From: Chrysomallon squamiferum
Lineage: Eukaryota; Mollusca; Gastropoda; Neomphalida; Peltospiridae
NCBI GenBank assembly: GCA_012295275.1
Contig: CM022669.1
Span: 4,774,277 to 4,794,276 of the forward strand
DNA length: 20,000 bases
Reading direction: 5' to 3'
The notes under the pieces are model-generated. The model was given only the letters and a program-made list of their open reading frames with translations, had not been told where the DNA came from and did not search any database. This document shows, one piece after another, positions 9,125 to 18,160 of this stretch (positions within the stretch are counted from its first letter, which is position 1; every line of letters starts with the position of its first letter). The position numbers and the translations under genes are program-made.

Positions 9125-9186
9125 ATTGTCATCACCACAATCACTGTGCTAATGTTTTTATTAAAAAAGCTGTTAATCAAACTCAC

Positions 9187-9269
9187 CCTCCATTGGCATG
9201 CTGAGACCAGGAGTACTTGCTGCGGTATCCATTTTCATGGTACTCACTGCCATCTGCCAGAGATCCACT
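9187..9269 (-). CDS. Exon 2 of the unidentified minus-strand gene
   Basis: On the minus strand a TTCTGTTTCCGTTTCAG acceptor leads into this 83-nt exon, which ends at a consensus GTGAGT donor. The frame starting at its first base is open for 27 codons, SGSLADGSEYHENGYRSKYS then WSQHANG, plus GG. It is clearly richer in G+C than its surroundings. Entry phase 0 fits the phase-0 exit of exon 1, and the two leftover bases are completed by the first base of exon 3. A second perfect GTGAGT lies inside the exon (plus-strand 9242-9247); its use would shorten the exon to 22 nt and shift the frame. The peptide is rich in Ser, Gly and Tyr, has no membrane segment, and is not recognised as a known family. 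Exons could still be missing between 1 and 2. Confidence 0.72.
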
Positions 9270-9717
9270 CTGAAACGGAAACAGAATCTCTGAAAACACA
9301 CTGCCACGTCTAGATCACTTTACTTTGTGCCTCAGTGGAAACAGAGACAGTGTCAAAAAAATACATATATATAAACTGTGTTATTTTATATTTTATATTT
9401 ATATGAAGATAAGATTTTGTTAATTTATTTAAAAGATGATATATATGTCTGTGAAATATATTTTAAGTCATTTTGGTGGTTTATTTATTTATTAAATCTA
9501 TAATAATAATAATAATAATAATAATACCACTACTAAAAACTAATAATAATAAATACATAAGTAAATAATATTTTGTAAAATATTGACAAATGTCTTACCA
9601 CTGATCCAGGAATACAACTGAAAGTGCTCATCTACATTCATCTAACTCATCAATTAAATTTTAACATTCTTTTTGACTGGGCATACGTAACATTCCCACA
9701 GATACTCACTCTCTCTG

Positions 9718-9850
9718 GAACACACACACACACATACACGCACGCATGCACGCACACACGCACACACCCACACCCACGCACACACCCACACCCACACCCA
9801 CACACACACACACACACACACACGCATGCACACACACATACACACACAAA
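9718..9850. repeat. (CA)n tract with CACACC and CACG variants
   Basis: CA-rich DNA with an internal zone of CACACC hexamers (about 9763-9800) and scattered CACG/CATG units, so it is a compound array. Overlapping open frames on both strands are low-complexity His-Thr or Cys-Val peptides and are not genes. It lies about 450 bp upstream of exon 2 in the intron; read on the minus strand it is a GT-rich tract. Confidence 0.95.
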
Positions 9851-10664
9851 CCACACACAGCATGCATTTGTACACACAAAATATATCTAAAACATACAGA
9901 CACATCTTACCCACACACCAACACACATACAAAACACTAACTTACTTATGTACTCACAAACATTCACAGGAGACAAAAAAAACAATGGGACACAAAACAG
10001 TGAGATTCTCAAACATATTTCTTTCTTTGTTACATGCATCCGTATAAACATATTTTTACCAACAACATTTTCCTACAATTTTCTTTGTAATGGGCATTAT
10101 AAATGTAATACAATCTACATGCTATTGTAGAACAATGTAATATATTGTTTTAATAATAATAACATGATACTTTGAAACACACATTATAATAGGAACTATG
10201 TTATATACTCTTCAATGTACTACACTAGAACAATTGTTTAACAATGTTAAAACTATGTTATATGTGACATTATTTTATTTTATTTTTTCATATATTAATG
10301 TTGGAAAAACAAGCAGATAAGTGATGTGTATATATTATATATAAGAAAAAATAAAATAAAAAGAAAGATAAAAATCAAAGAGGATATTGCCTAGACTGAT
10401 ATGATTGACGTTCATGCTGGCTATTATAAACAATATAATATATTAATGAATAATAGGAAGAACGCTAATACATAAGGAAGATGTTATAACATTGTAAATT
10501 AATAGCTTTTTTTTGCAGTTGGAATTGGATTTATAATTTATTTATTTATTTATTTATTATTATTATTATTAATCTGGAATTAAAATGTGAAAGATTGTAA
10601 CTAATGCAAACTGCAGTGAAAGAATCTTATTTCTGCCCCTCAAAACAGAAGCCTTCATAACAAT

Positions 10665-10730
10665 TTTATCATCATCAACATCATCATCACTGTCATCATT
10701 ACCATCATCATTATCCTCATCCTCATGTTT
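10665..10730. repeat. Imperfect (ATC)n microsatellite
   Basis: ATCATCATCAACATCATCAT and related triplets continue to about 10728, with ATT, GTC and CTC variants. It is the third ATC-type tract in the window after 7827-7860 and 8939-9124. Confidence 0.9.
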
Positions 10731-11207
10731 TGAATTTAAAATTTAGAAAAATAAAATTTGCGGCTTATAGTAAACAAGGTTTTGTATTTTATCTTCAAAC
10801 TCATATTAAGCAATGGTGGATTCCTGAGACTTTCAGGTATTTTGGGTCCCCTACAACACTTCAATCTTTCACCCTCCAGAAGAAAAAGATGATCAGAATT
10901 TAATGAAATGATGGTTCTAAGGAAAAAAAAAAAAAAAACTGACAGGTGCCTAGACTTTGGCCCAGTCAGCTTTATGAATAATACAAACCTTGTATTTAAT
11001 GACATTTCAATTATAGATCTGTTTTATGATATATGGATAATATTTACTGCCTACCACATGTTATCAGTGCTAGTTTCACATTTAATTAAATGTGATATTC
11101 TAGCTCTGTTTTTTGATAATACACACAGCTGTTGAGTGGTATATAGATCTGGTAAAATTTGATCTTAAAAAATTAATAATAATAAAATAAATGCTGTGAA
11201 GAAGAGA

Positions 11208-11232
11208 ATTTTTTTTTTTTTTTTTTTTTTTT
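11208..11232. repeat. T run of about 24 bases
   Basis: A homopolymer T tract with no adjacent recognisable element. Confidence 0.9.
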
Positions 11233-12263
11233 AACTGTAAATATAAGATCATGGAAATTTAATTTTTTGAATTTGTTGCATAAATTTGAATTTTGATATT
11301 ATGGTTTTTCTGATACAAGATCTCAGTTTTGTCTTACAGTGAATTCAGTTTTTATTTAATGTTTGTAAAATTTCAATTCTAATTAATACATCATCTATTT
11401 TCTATGAAAAAAGACATGAATATTCATGAGATATAAAAACACACTGACATAAAGAAAAAAAACAATCATTTAAAAAATGTTTTTTTTACTAATCAATATG
11501 AAACTAGCAAAAATAATGTTTAAATGTTTTAATTTTGTTTCGAATTACTGCTTCTTTAACAGAAAACATCAATTTTATTTCATATTCTGATTACTTGGGC
11601 TTTGTTGACAAAATATGTAATTTTATTCAAATTTTAAACTTTTAAAAACTTATTATATTATTAATTTAAATACTTTTATTATTATTTTAAATGTTATTGC
11701 TATTTTAAATTATTTATTTATTAACTGACTTTTCATATATTTAACTTAGTCACCAGTTATTGACAGATTTATTTATCGGAACAAACCATATGTTACTCAT
11801 GTTATCATTAGCTAAGCAATAACTACTCATATAGTACCAAGTACATGTATTAGATATTAATGTTTTTCAAGATCAAATAAAAAAAGAAAAAATTCTCTTT
11901 TGAAGTCAGCTGCCTTTCAAACTCATGTTGTATATAATTAATCATACATATCACAAAACGTATGAGAAATACATGTTATTACATACTTACCTGACACACC
12001 TCACTATGAATTAACAATATGTTAATTATCCAGTATATTGGTTTTCATAGTAATTTCTATTGTTGTAATTACAATATATCTTTGTTGTTAACTTCTGTTA
12101 AAAGAGTATCGATGATGGTATGAATAAATGGCATAATAAAATGTTTTATGCTTTCAAGAAAATATTTCATTGTTTTGGCAACCTATTAACAAAGTATGAC
12201 AATAAAATAAAATTGTTTCCAGTCATTTGAAAGCTCCTGTTTTACTCTGTAACAATAAGAGTT

Positions 12264-12367
12264 GTGATGTCATCACATAGAATCAGTGATTGACAGCTCT
12301 GTTGGTTTCTGATAACATTAGAAGAAGTTTTAGATCAAACTGATCCACACTGCATGCAATGACGTCA
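12264..12367. promoter_or_regulatory. Pair of ATF/CREB-type palindromic sites
   Basis: GTGATGTCATCAC at 12264-12276 is a perfect 13-base odd palindrome resembling bZIP half-sites. TGACGTCA at 12360-12367 is the exact full cAMP-response element that binds CREB/ATF dimers. They stand 84 bp apart in a patch less AT-rich than its surroundings (about 12220-12380). Inside the first intron of the minus-strand gene they could form an enhancer or alternative promoter; no transcription start is visible. Confidence 0.35.
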
Positions 12368-12488
12368 TGACAGATAAAGTATTTTAATGTTGTTAAACTT
12401 TGTTATTAAACAAAACCTGGCAGCAGAACTTGGAAATATGCTGAATATATTTAGACTATTTCTTCAAATCATCAAAAATGTATGCTTT

Positions 12489-12748
12489 AAATAAATAACA
12501 TATTTATTGTTAACCATTGTTGAATATATATATATTTATTGTTTACTTTGTTAAATGTAAAATGCTTTTATTGTTTATTTTATTAAATAAACAATATGTT
12601 CTTTGTTTATCTTTGTTAAATATACCATATATTTATTGTTTACTTTGTTAAAATATATTTAACAACCACTGTTAAATAAACAATACTTTTATTGTATACC
12701 TTGCTAACTATACAACATATTTACTGTGTATTGCTAAACCTGGTTAAA
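12489..12748. repeat. Degenerate ~32-bp tandem repeat, about eight units
   Basis: Successive units follow a pattern like AAATATACAATATATTTATT then GTTTACTTTGTT. Clear unit starts follow each CTTTGTT, TTTTATT or CTTGCT. Unit length is about 30-33 bp, with one shorter unit (around 12649-12674). Several units contain TGTTTAC, the forkhead (FOX) core, probably by virtue of the repeat. AAACCTGG flanks the array on both sides (about 12412 and 12735). Confidence 0.65.
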
Positions 12749-13506
12749 ACAGCAGTATTGATAGAAGTATTATTTTCAGTAATTTGCACTTTGATTAAAG
12801 CATATACCAGTTGATCTTTATGATGTTCAGCATACCTGGTTTCATATATGTTGTGTTGGCAGCCAGAGAAAGAGATTTCTGTTTACAGTTCTGAATGTCA
12901 ATCGTCAGTGGCAATGAAGAAATTTAAATGTAGCTGAATGTTTGTGAGAGAGACAGACAATGCATGAGGTTTGACATAAAGATTTTAAGCGTGTGCGCGT
13001 GTATGTGTATGTGTGTGTAGATTTGAGTATAGGTGTCTGTAGAAATGTACATGTGTATATAAAAATATATAAAGAAAGTTAAGGGTTGACTAAAAAAAAA
13101 AAAAAAAAAGAGAGAGAGAGAAAAAAAAAGAAAATGAATTTAAGTCCAGTGTGCATGTACTTGATTGTTTGGGTGTATGTATATACAACCATGTCTTTGT
13201 TTAAAAAAGAAGGAGTTTAAATCAATACTATACATTTGTTTGGGTTTGCATATTTAGGTTAATGTTTTTGAACTGAACATTTGTCTTTTCTAATTGACTT
13301 TTTCTCACACATACACTATAAATTTACTTCATATTGACAAAATATTTAGTTCCAATAAAATATTACGTTTGATAAACATAAAAATAAATAAGTCACAACC
13401 CAGATGTTTATCACACCTCGTAATTCACAGGCAGCCATAAACTACGCCAGTATTTCACAGAGAGAACCAAACGAACACACTGCAACACCCGTGCATTATC
13501 TCTTAC

Positions 13507-14025
13507 CTTATCCTTGGGAAAGAAAGAATTGATTTCAACATATCCCTCCCTGGACCACACCCGAGGGTGACCCCTCATTAACTGACACACAGCCAGGGTG
13601 TTGGTGCGGGCGAGGTGGTGGGTGTTTTGGTTCTTTTTGTCGAATCTGTTCCACTCGTCACCTCTCTCCAGTCGCAGGTCGAGGTTGGCCACGGGGATTT
13701 TGGAATAGTCGACGATGATGTCCCCAACTTTCTTCTCGGTTTCCGGCTCTCCGTGTTCTTCGAAAGGTGTCAGGACGTGGCGAGTCTCTTGTTTCCTCTG
13801 CCAGGAAGGTTTTGACTGCAGACTTGGTTTTCTTCGCCAGGTTTTCGCCTCGAACTTCACAGACTTTTTCCTGAACAGTTCCAGGTCCAAAGGTACCTCT
13901 GAAATTATGCTTTCGATTTCGTTCTCTTCGGGAATGGTTTCTAGGTTTTGCTCTTCTTCAGAGGTTGGAGGTTCTGCTTTGAATTTGTCCACAGGGTTTC
14001 CAGGTTTTGTACTTGTCTGCCCCAT
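13507..14025 (-). CDS. First coding exon of an unidentified gene, possible N-myristoylated protein
   Basis: The minus-strand ATG at 14025 has a strong context (AAAATGG), and an in-frame stop lies upstream (14077-14079). It opens 173 codons ending at AAG|GTAAGA, a consensus donor in phase 0. Reading past the donor adds 31 codons before a stop and is probably intron. The start MGQTSTK fits an N-myristoylation signal: Gly2, Thr6, Lys7. Residues 23-50 are strongly acidic (SEEEQ, PEENEIES), 52-82 basic with Trp (FRKKSVKF, WRRKPS). Residues 100-173 look most conserved and folded, including DYSKIPVANLDLRLERGDEW, LARTNTLAVCQLMRGHPRVW and EGYVEINSFFPKDK. No signal peptide or membrane segment is seen. 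I do not recognise the family. Membrane attachment through myristate plus the basic region is an inference. The exon is much less AT-rich than its surroundings. Antisense frames within it are shadows. Confidence 0.85.
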
Positions 14026-14155
14026 TTTAGTTATTAGTTGCTTTTCAAGTTTTTTTTTTAATAAAATACAGTTTAGTCATTCATTCTGGTGTATTTCCTT
14101 TAAGTAATAATGAAAGAATTATAAACCAGAGCCCTGAGCTATAAATAATTAATTT

Positions 14156-14280
14156 TAATAAATAAATAAATTTAATAATAATGATGATAATAATAATAAT
14201 AATGATAATAATAATAGTAACAGTAATAATAATAATAATAACAATAATAATAATAATAAATATAGTAATAACAAATAAAT
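14156..14280. repeat. Imperfect (AAT)n microsatellite
   Basis: AAT triplets with GAT, AGT and AAC interruptions run from about 14173 to 14262, flanked by AAAT units. It lies about 130 bp upstream of the start codon of the minus-strand gene, so any promoter must overlap or lie beyond it. No convincing TATA box or initiator was found. Confidence 0.9.
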
Positions 14281-15717
14281 AATATTTCTCACTAAAAACC
14301 CAACTATTACATTTTATGCAACCCTGAAAGCTATACTAAACAGAATGTAACAAAAAAGATTGTAAACAACAAAATTAAACTAACCAAAGAAACCAATTTC
14401 AACCAGAGACTTAGACATCTTCAATTTCCACAGAAACAAAGGTTTTTAACAAGAAATAACAAACTGAAATAACAATCAGAACAACTGTAACAGAATATAT
14501 AATAATATGTAAAAGAAACTTTGTTATAAAGAGTGGAGATGAAACCAGATAGAAATTTAACATTTTTCACAAACATAAAGATGTAAAGTTATTTACAAAC
14601 ATAACAGAGTCAAATTATTGGGTATGTATAAATAATGTTAATGTAACAGATATAATATAAATTATATTATATAAACCACTATGAAAGAGACAGCTGTAAT
14701 TCATCATGAACACACTTCTACAAATGACACAACAGAAATAAAATAACATAGCTCTTAAACTGAGCTAAAATTACTCAAAACTTATTATTATCCATTCCAA
14801 AACTGCCAATTTTACAAAAGAATTTGAAAACGTTCTTCAAATAACATGACAAAATAGAAATGATTATAAAAATAGAATAATAAAAATAAAAACACAGCAA
14901 AGAAACAAACAACAAAAGCAAACCAAAAATTCATGAAACCTTACAATCTCAAAAAATATTATTATACAAAACAGATCAGCCAGTTTTGACCACGAATTTT
15001 TCAAAAAAACACTTCATATCATATGAAAAACAGAAATTTTTTAGAAAATATTATACTGAAATATTACCTAACACATGAGGGACCTGAAGTACTGAAGTAA
15101 TATAATTATTTCATGGCAGGTTCTATCAATTATAAAGACAAATGAAGCAGATGACTAGCACAACCGACGTAACACTGAAATAACAACTTAATAAAACCAC
15201 GAAAAGACCTTTCACAAATATTATGTCATCCTCAGAGAAAGAGGTTGAAAACAGAAATCTTGTACAGAATCTGGTGAATGACAAAATAAAGGAATTGAGC
15301 TTTTCTTCTTGAAATAACGAATAAAATATCTTTACAACACAATGAAGACAAATAAGTAAATGATCCGTAAGTGTTAATGAATAAAAGTACTCCATAGCTG
15401 CAATGTCAACAAAGAAAATAACACAAAAACACTAAAATAAATAAATGAATAATAAGGACAGCATATTACTGAAACTTAATATGAAACAAATTCTTTATTA
15501 CAGTGAAATAATATCAAATAAAAACAAAAAAACTAAAGAACTTTTTTGGGGAGAGAATCTTTTCTGTATCAATATTTCAAAATATAATTCATGTTTTTTG
15601 AAAGTGTATTTCATTTGCCTCCCACTTCATGGTATAAATCTGACAAACTTGGATATAAACTGGTTCCAGCCAGATGAAGTGTATATAGTTAGCAAGAGTA
15701 GCACACACAATAAAAAA
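14281..15717. other. AT-rich stretch upstream of the minus-strand gene, no gene seen
   Basis: Open segments on the minus strand (15126-15395) and plus strand (15445-15750) encode AT-driven Leu/Phe/Ser- or Lys/Asn/Ile-rich peptides and lack splice or start support. There are no notable tandem repeats apart from short A runs. It could hold the promoter or 5' noncoding exons of the minus-strand gene. Confidence 0.6.
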
Positions 15718-16490
15718 CATATTGTTATTAGCCAATACAGTAGTCAATGAACCAAAAATGGTTGTAATAATTAAATGTAGCCAATAACCAACTTCTAATA
15801 GTCATAGTCATTGAAGTAGTCGATATAACATCTGGTTGTAATCAGTAAAGTAGTCAGTACAACAACCAACTGGTTGTAGTCACTAAGACTGTAGTCAGTA
15901 CAATAACTAACTGGTTGTAGTCACTAAGACTGTAGTCAGTACAATAACTAACTGGTTGTAGTCACTAAGACTGTAGTCAGTACAATAACTAACTGGTTGT
16001 AGTCACTAAGACTTTAGTCAGTACAACAACTAACTGGTTGTAGTCACTAATACTTTAGTCATTACAGTAACAAACTGGTTATAGTCACTAATACTTTAGT
16101 CAGTACAATAACTAACTGGTTGTAGTCACTAATACTTTAGTCATTACAACAACAAACTGGTTATAGTCACTAATACTTTAGTCAGTACAATAACTAACTG
16201 GTTGTAGTCACTAAGACTTTAGTCAGTACAACAACTAACTGGTTGTAGTCACTAAGACTTTAGTCAGTACAACTAACTGGTTGTAGTCACTAAGACTTTA
16301 GTCAGTACAACAACTAACTGATTGTAGTCACTAAGACTGTAGTCAGTACAACAACAAACTGGTTGTAGTCACTAAGACTTTAGTCAGTACAACAACAAAC
16401 TGGTTGTAGTCAATAAATTAGCCAACAATGTCAACATAGTAAGTAAATTAGCCAATAAAACAACAACTTCAATATACTCACTAAAGTAGC
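15718..16490. repeat. 41-bp minisatellite, about 14 units with divergent edges
   Basis: CTGGTT (CTGATT once) recurs at 15832, 15870, 15911, 15952, 15993, 16034, 16075, 16116, 16157, 16198, 16239, 16277, 16318, 16359 and 16400. All intervals are 41 bp except two of 38. A unit reads CTGGTTGTAGTCACTAAGAC followed by TGTAGTCAGTACAATAACTA and A. Each unit has two related halves of about 20 bp (both with TAGTCA), so 41 bp is itself an old dimer. Related but degraded half-units flank the core at 15718-15831 and 16420-16490. The units at 15870, 15911 and 15952 are identical. No open frame crosses it. Confidence 0.95.
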
Positions 16491-16979
16491 CAATATATCA
16501 GAAAAGTTATTATTATTATATGCATCATTTTTTTTTTTTTTATTATTTTTAAATTTACATTTATGCAAATATAACTAAAAAAATCTTACTAATATTATTA
16601 TTATTATATATATTGTTTTTTGATTTTATTATTATTTCTTATTTTTTCATATTTATATATATATATAAACAAAATATCTACTACAATTTCTGTACTACAG
16701 CAGAGATCACTTACACTGACTTTGTATGCCTTTTGTTGAAACTGGTCACATTTATTTGATAAACTGACATTTAAAACATTCTACAATAACACAATTAACG
16801 TGGCAATTATAATAATTTCTGTGCGATAATAAGTAAGTGATTAACTTAATGGCTGGATAATTTGTAGTAATTAATGTCAGATGACCATTATGAGGATGGA
16901 TAACAGTAGTTTAATTAGAGGAAATTTATTTTTATGAAACAGTTCAGAATGACATTTACTTAGTGTAAAACATAATTAG

Positions 16980-17100
16980 TGTGGGGCACCAGGATAAAAG
17001 CTAGTAACAAGAGATCAAGATAAAGTAAGCTTCAGTACACTTAATTTTGGGACACCGAAATAATGCAAACACTGGGTCTTAATATTGTAACAAGAAAATG
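16980..17100 (+). repeat. Dispersed degenerate ~25-bp repeat, copy A
   Basis: GGGGCACCAGGATAAAAGCT, ATCAAGATAAAGTAAGCTTC, TTTGGGACACCGAAATAATG and CTTAATATTGTAACAA follow one another. The same blocks occur in the same order at about 18015-18105 (TCAAGATATAATGAGCTTC, TTTGAGACACCAAAACATTA, ATAATGTTGTAATAACAA). The two stretches are therefore diverged copies of one repeat region about 1 kb apart. Confidence 0.65.
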
Positions 17101-17212
17101 CCTCGCAAGATTACAAATCAAAGAGAAAATTAATAATAATATTATTACATAAATAAATTCATTAGACAATTAGTAAAAAGTTTATTTAATGATTCTATAA
17201 GTCAAAAAATAA

Positions 17213-17251
<39 letters not shown>
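17213..17251. repeat. (AAT)n microsatellite
   Basis: A pure AAT/ATA trinucleotide array of about 12 units. Confidence 0.95.
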
Positions 17252-17253
<2 letters not shown>

Positions 17254-17590
17254 TGATAATAAAACATAAAATAAACAGCAAATTAAAAAAACCAGTTAAA
17301 TGACTTCTGTTAAGATATCTTAACAAGTTTTAAATCTTTTACATAATTTTTTTTTTATTTTTTTTTTAAAGTCAGAAAAGCTGTTTTTTAAATTTCAGAT
17401 CACTAAAAATACCAAAAGCAATGGATTAATAAAACGAAAGCTCTTTCAGTGATTTTGTATCTGCATGAAATCTGGAAATCAATATTTAACAAATACTAAC
17501 ATTACTGTTGGATGTGAACAACTCATTAAGTTTTAGCCCTTAGGAAACATCTCTCACCCATTTAGTTTTAGTATAAACAATATTGTCACA

Positions 17591-17670
17591 TTATATCTGT
17601 CTATCTCTTTATCTCTATCTATCTACATTTAACAGATATAGATATTGATATAGATATATACACACACATA
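17591..17670. repeat. TATC/GATA tract forming an imperfect hairpin
   Basis: TATCTGTCTATCTCTTTATC and related units at 17593-17625 are followed at 17634-17660 by AGATATAGATATTGATATAG, the opposite strand of the same motif. The two halves can pair around an ATTTAAC loop, an unusual microsatellite that switches strand. Confidence 0.65.
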
Positions 17671-17859
17671 CACAAAACCCTGAGAAGAAAAAAATATATA
17701 TATATATATTTTAATTTCTATAGCTACTTTAATCCACTAGTTTTGGCCAGTCTTCTTTTGGAAACACTTTACAGTCAGTTTAACAGCTAGGTTTGGTTAG
17801 TGCTGTGCTATAGTTTATGACTATATTTTTCTCACAAAGAATGGCTGCAAGCATAATTA

Positions 17860-18160
17860 GTACTGAACCACCAATACACTGCAAACTATTGATAGCTAAA
17901 ATAAAACTAGCAACTGGCCACCAAGATATATCCAGTATTGGGCCACAATGATACAACCAGTAGTGGACTATAAAGATATAATCATGAATTGGCCATGAAA
18001 ATAAAAACAGGATCAGATCGTCAAGATATAATGAGCTTCAGACCTCTAACTGTTAACTTTGAGACACCAAAACATTACCAATATTCAGCCATAATGTTGT
18101 AATAACAATTTCACAACAAAAATAAAACTTGCTTTGGGCCACCAAAGAATAGCAGCTTGT
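17860..18160 (+). repeat. Degenerate ~25-bp tandem repeat, copy B (about 10-12 units)
   Basis: Units resemble TTGGGCCACCAAGATATAAC plus about five bases (consensus by eye). GGCCA-like cores stand at about 17865, 17916, 17941, 17965, 17991, 18015, 18061, 18087 and 18136, at 24-26 bp spacing or twice that. Similarity between units is low, so the array is old. It shares blocks with 16980-17100. The plus strand has no long open frame here. Confidence 0.6.

Larger units (their letters stand above)
3715..9186 (-). other. Intron 2 of the minus-strand gene (repeat-rich)
   Basis: This is the interval between the donor of exon 2 (GTGAGT, 9181-9186) and the acceptor of exon 3 (CAG, 3715-3717), about 5.5 kb. 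It holds two inverted copies of a dispersed repeat, a MITE, tRNA-like SINE pieces, several tandem repeats and microsatellites. No additional well-bounded exon was found, though a small one whose length is a multiple of three could be missed. Confidence 0.5.
9270..13506 (-). other. Intron 1 of the minus-strand gene
   Basis: About 4.2 kb separate the donor of exon 1 from the acceptor of exon 2. Contents are (AAT)n at about 9503-9526, the CA-rich tract at 9718-9850, (TTTA/ATT)n at 10536-10573, imperfect (ATC)n at 10665-10730, A and T runs (10922-10938, 11208-11232), a pair of bZIP-type palindromes and a 32-bp degenerate repeat. No further exon with matching phase was found. A minus-strand open segment at 10736-11005 is discussed as rejected. 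Confidence 0.5.

Noticed and set aside
9598-9616. 19-nt minus-strand microexon with CTTTCAG acceptor and GTAAGA donor
   Set aside because: It is too short to judge, and inserting it would shift the frame into exon 2; a chance pair of motifs is likely.
9624-9940. Several overlapping open frames (His/Thr or Cys/Val rich)
   Set aside because: They are translations of the CA-rich array in different frames.
10736-11005. Minus-strand frame including GPKIPESLRNPPLL
   Set aside because: It crosses a homopolymer (poly-Phe) and AT-rich DNA. The less AT-rich centre could be an old repeat remnant, but neither splice sites nor a family could be shown.
12836-12890. 55-nt minus-strand exon candidate (NCKQKSLSLAANTTYMKP) with GTATGC donor
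   Set aside because: The acceptor lacks a pyrimidine tract, and its length would break the phase agreement between exons 1 and 2.
13615-14107. Plus-strand frames overlapping exon 1
   Set aside because: They are antisense shadows of the minus-strand exon, with Phe/Ser/Val-rich translation and no independent support.
15126-15750. Open frames of 89 (minus strand) and 101 (plus strand) codons
   Set aside because: Composition follows AT-rich background, there are no splice signals, and the second runs into the minisatellite edge.
15832-16420. Possible CRISPR-like array
   Set aside because: The units are contiguous 41-bp tandem repeats with no unique spacers, in eukaryotic DNA.
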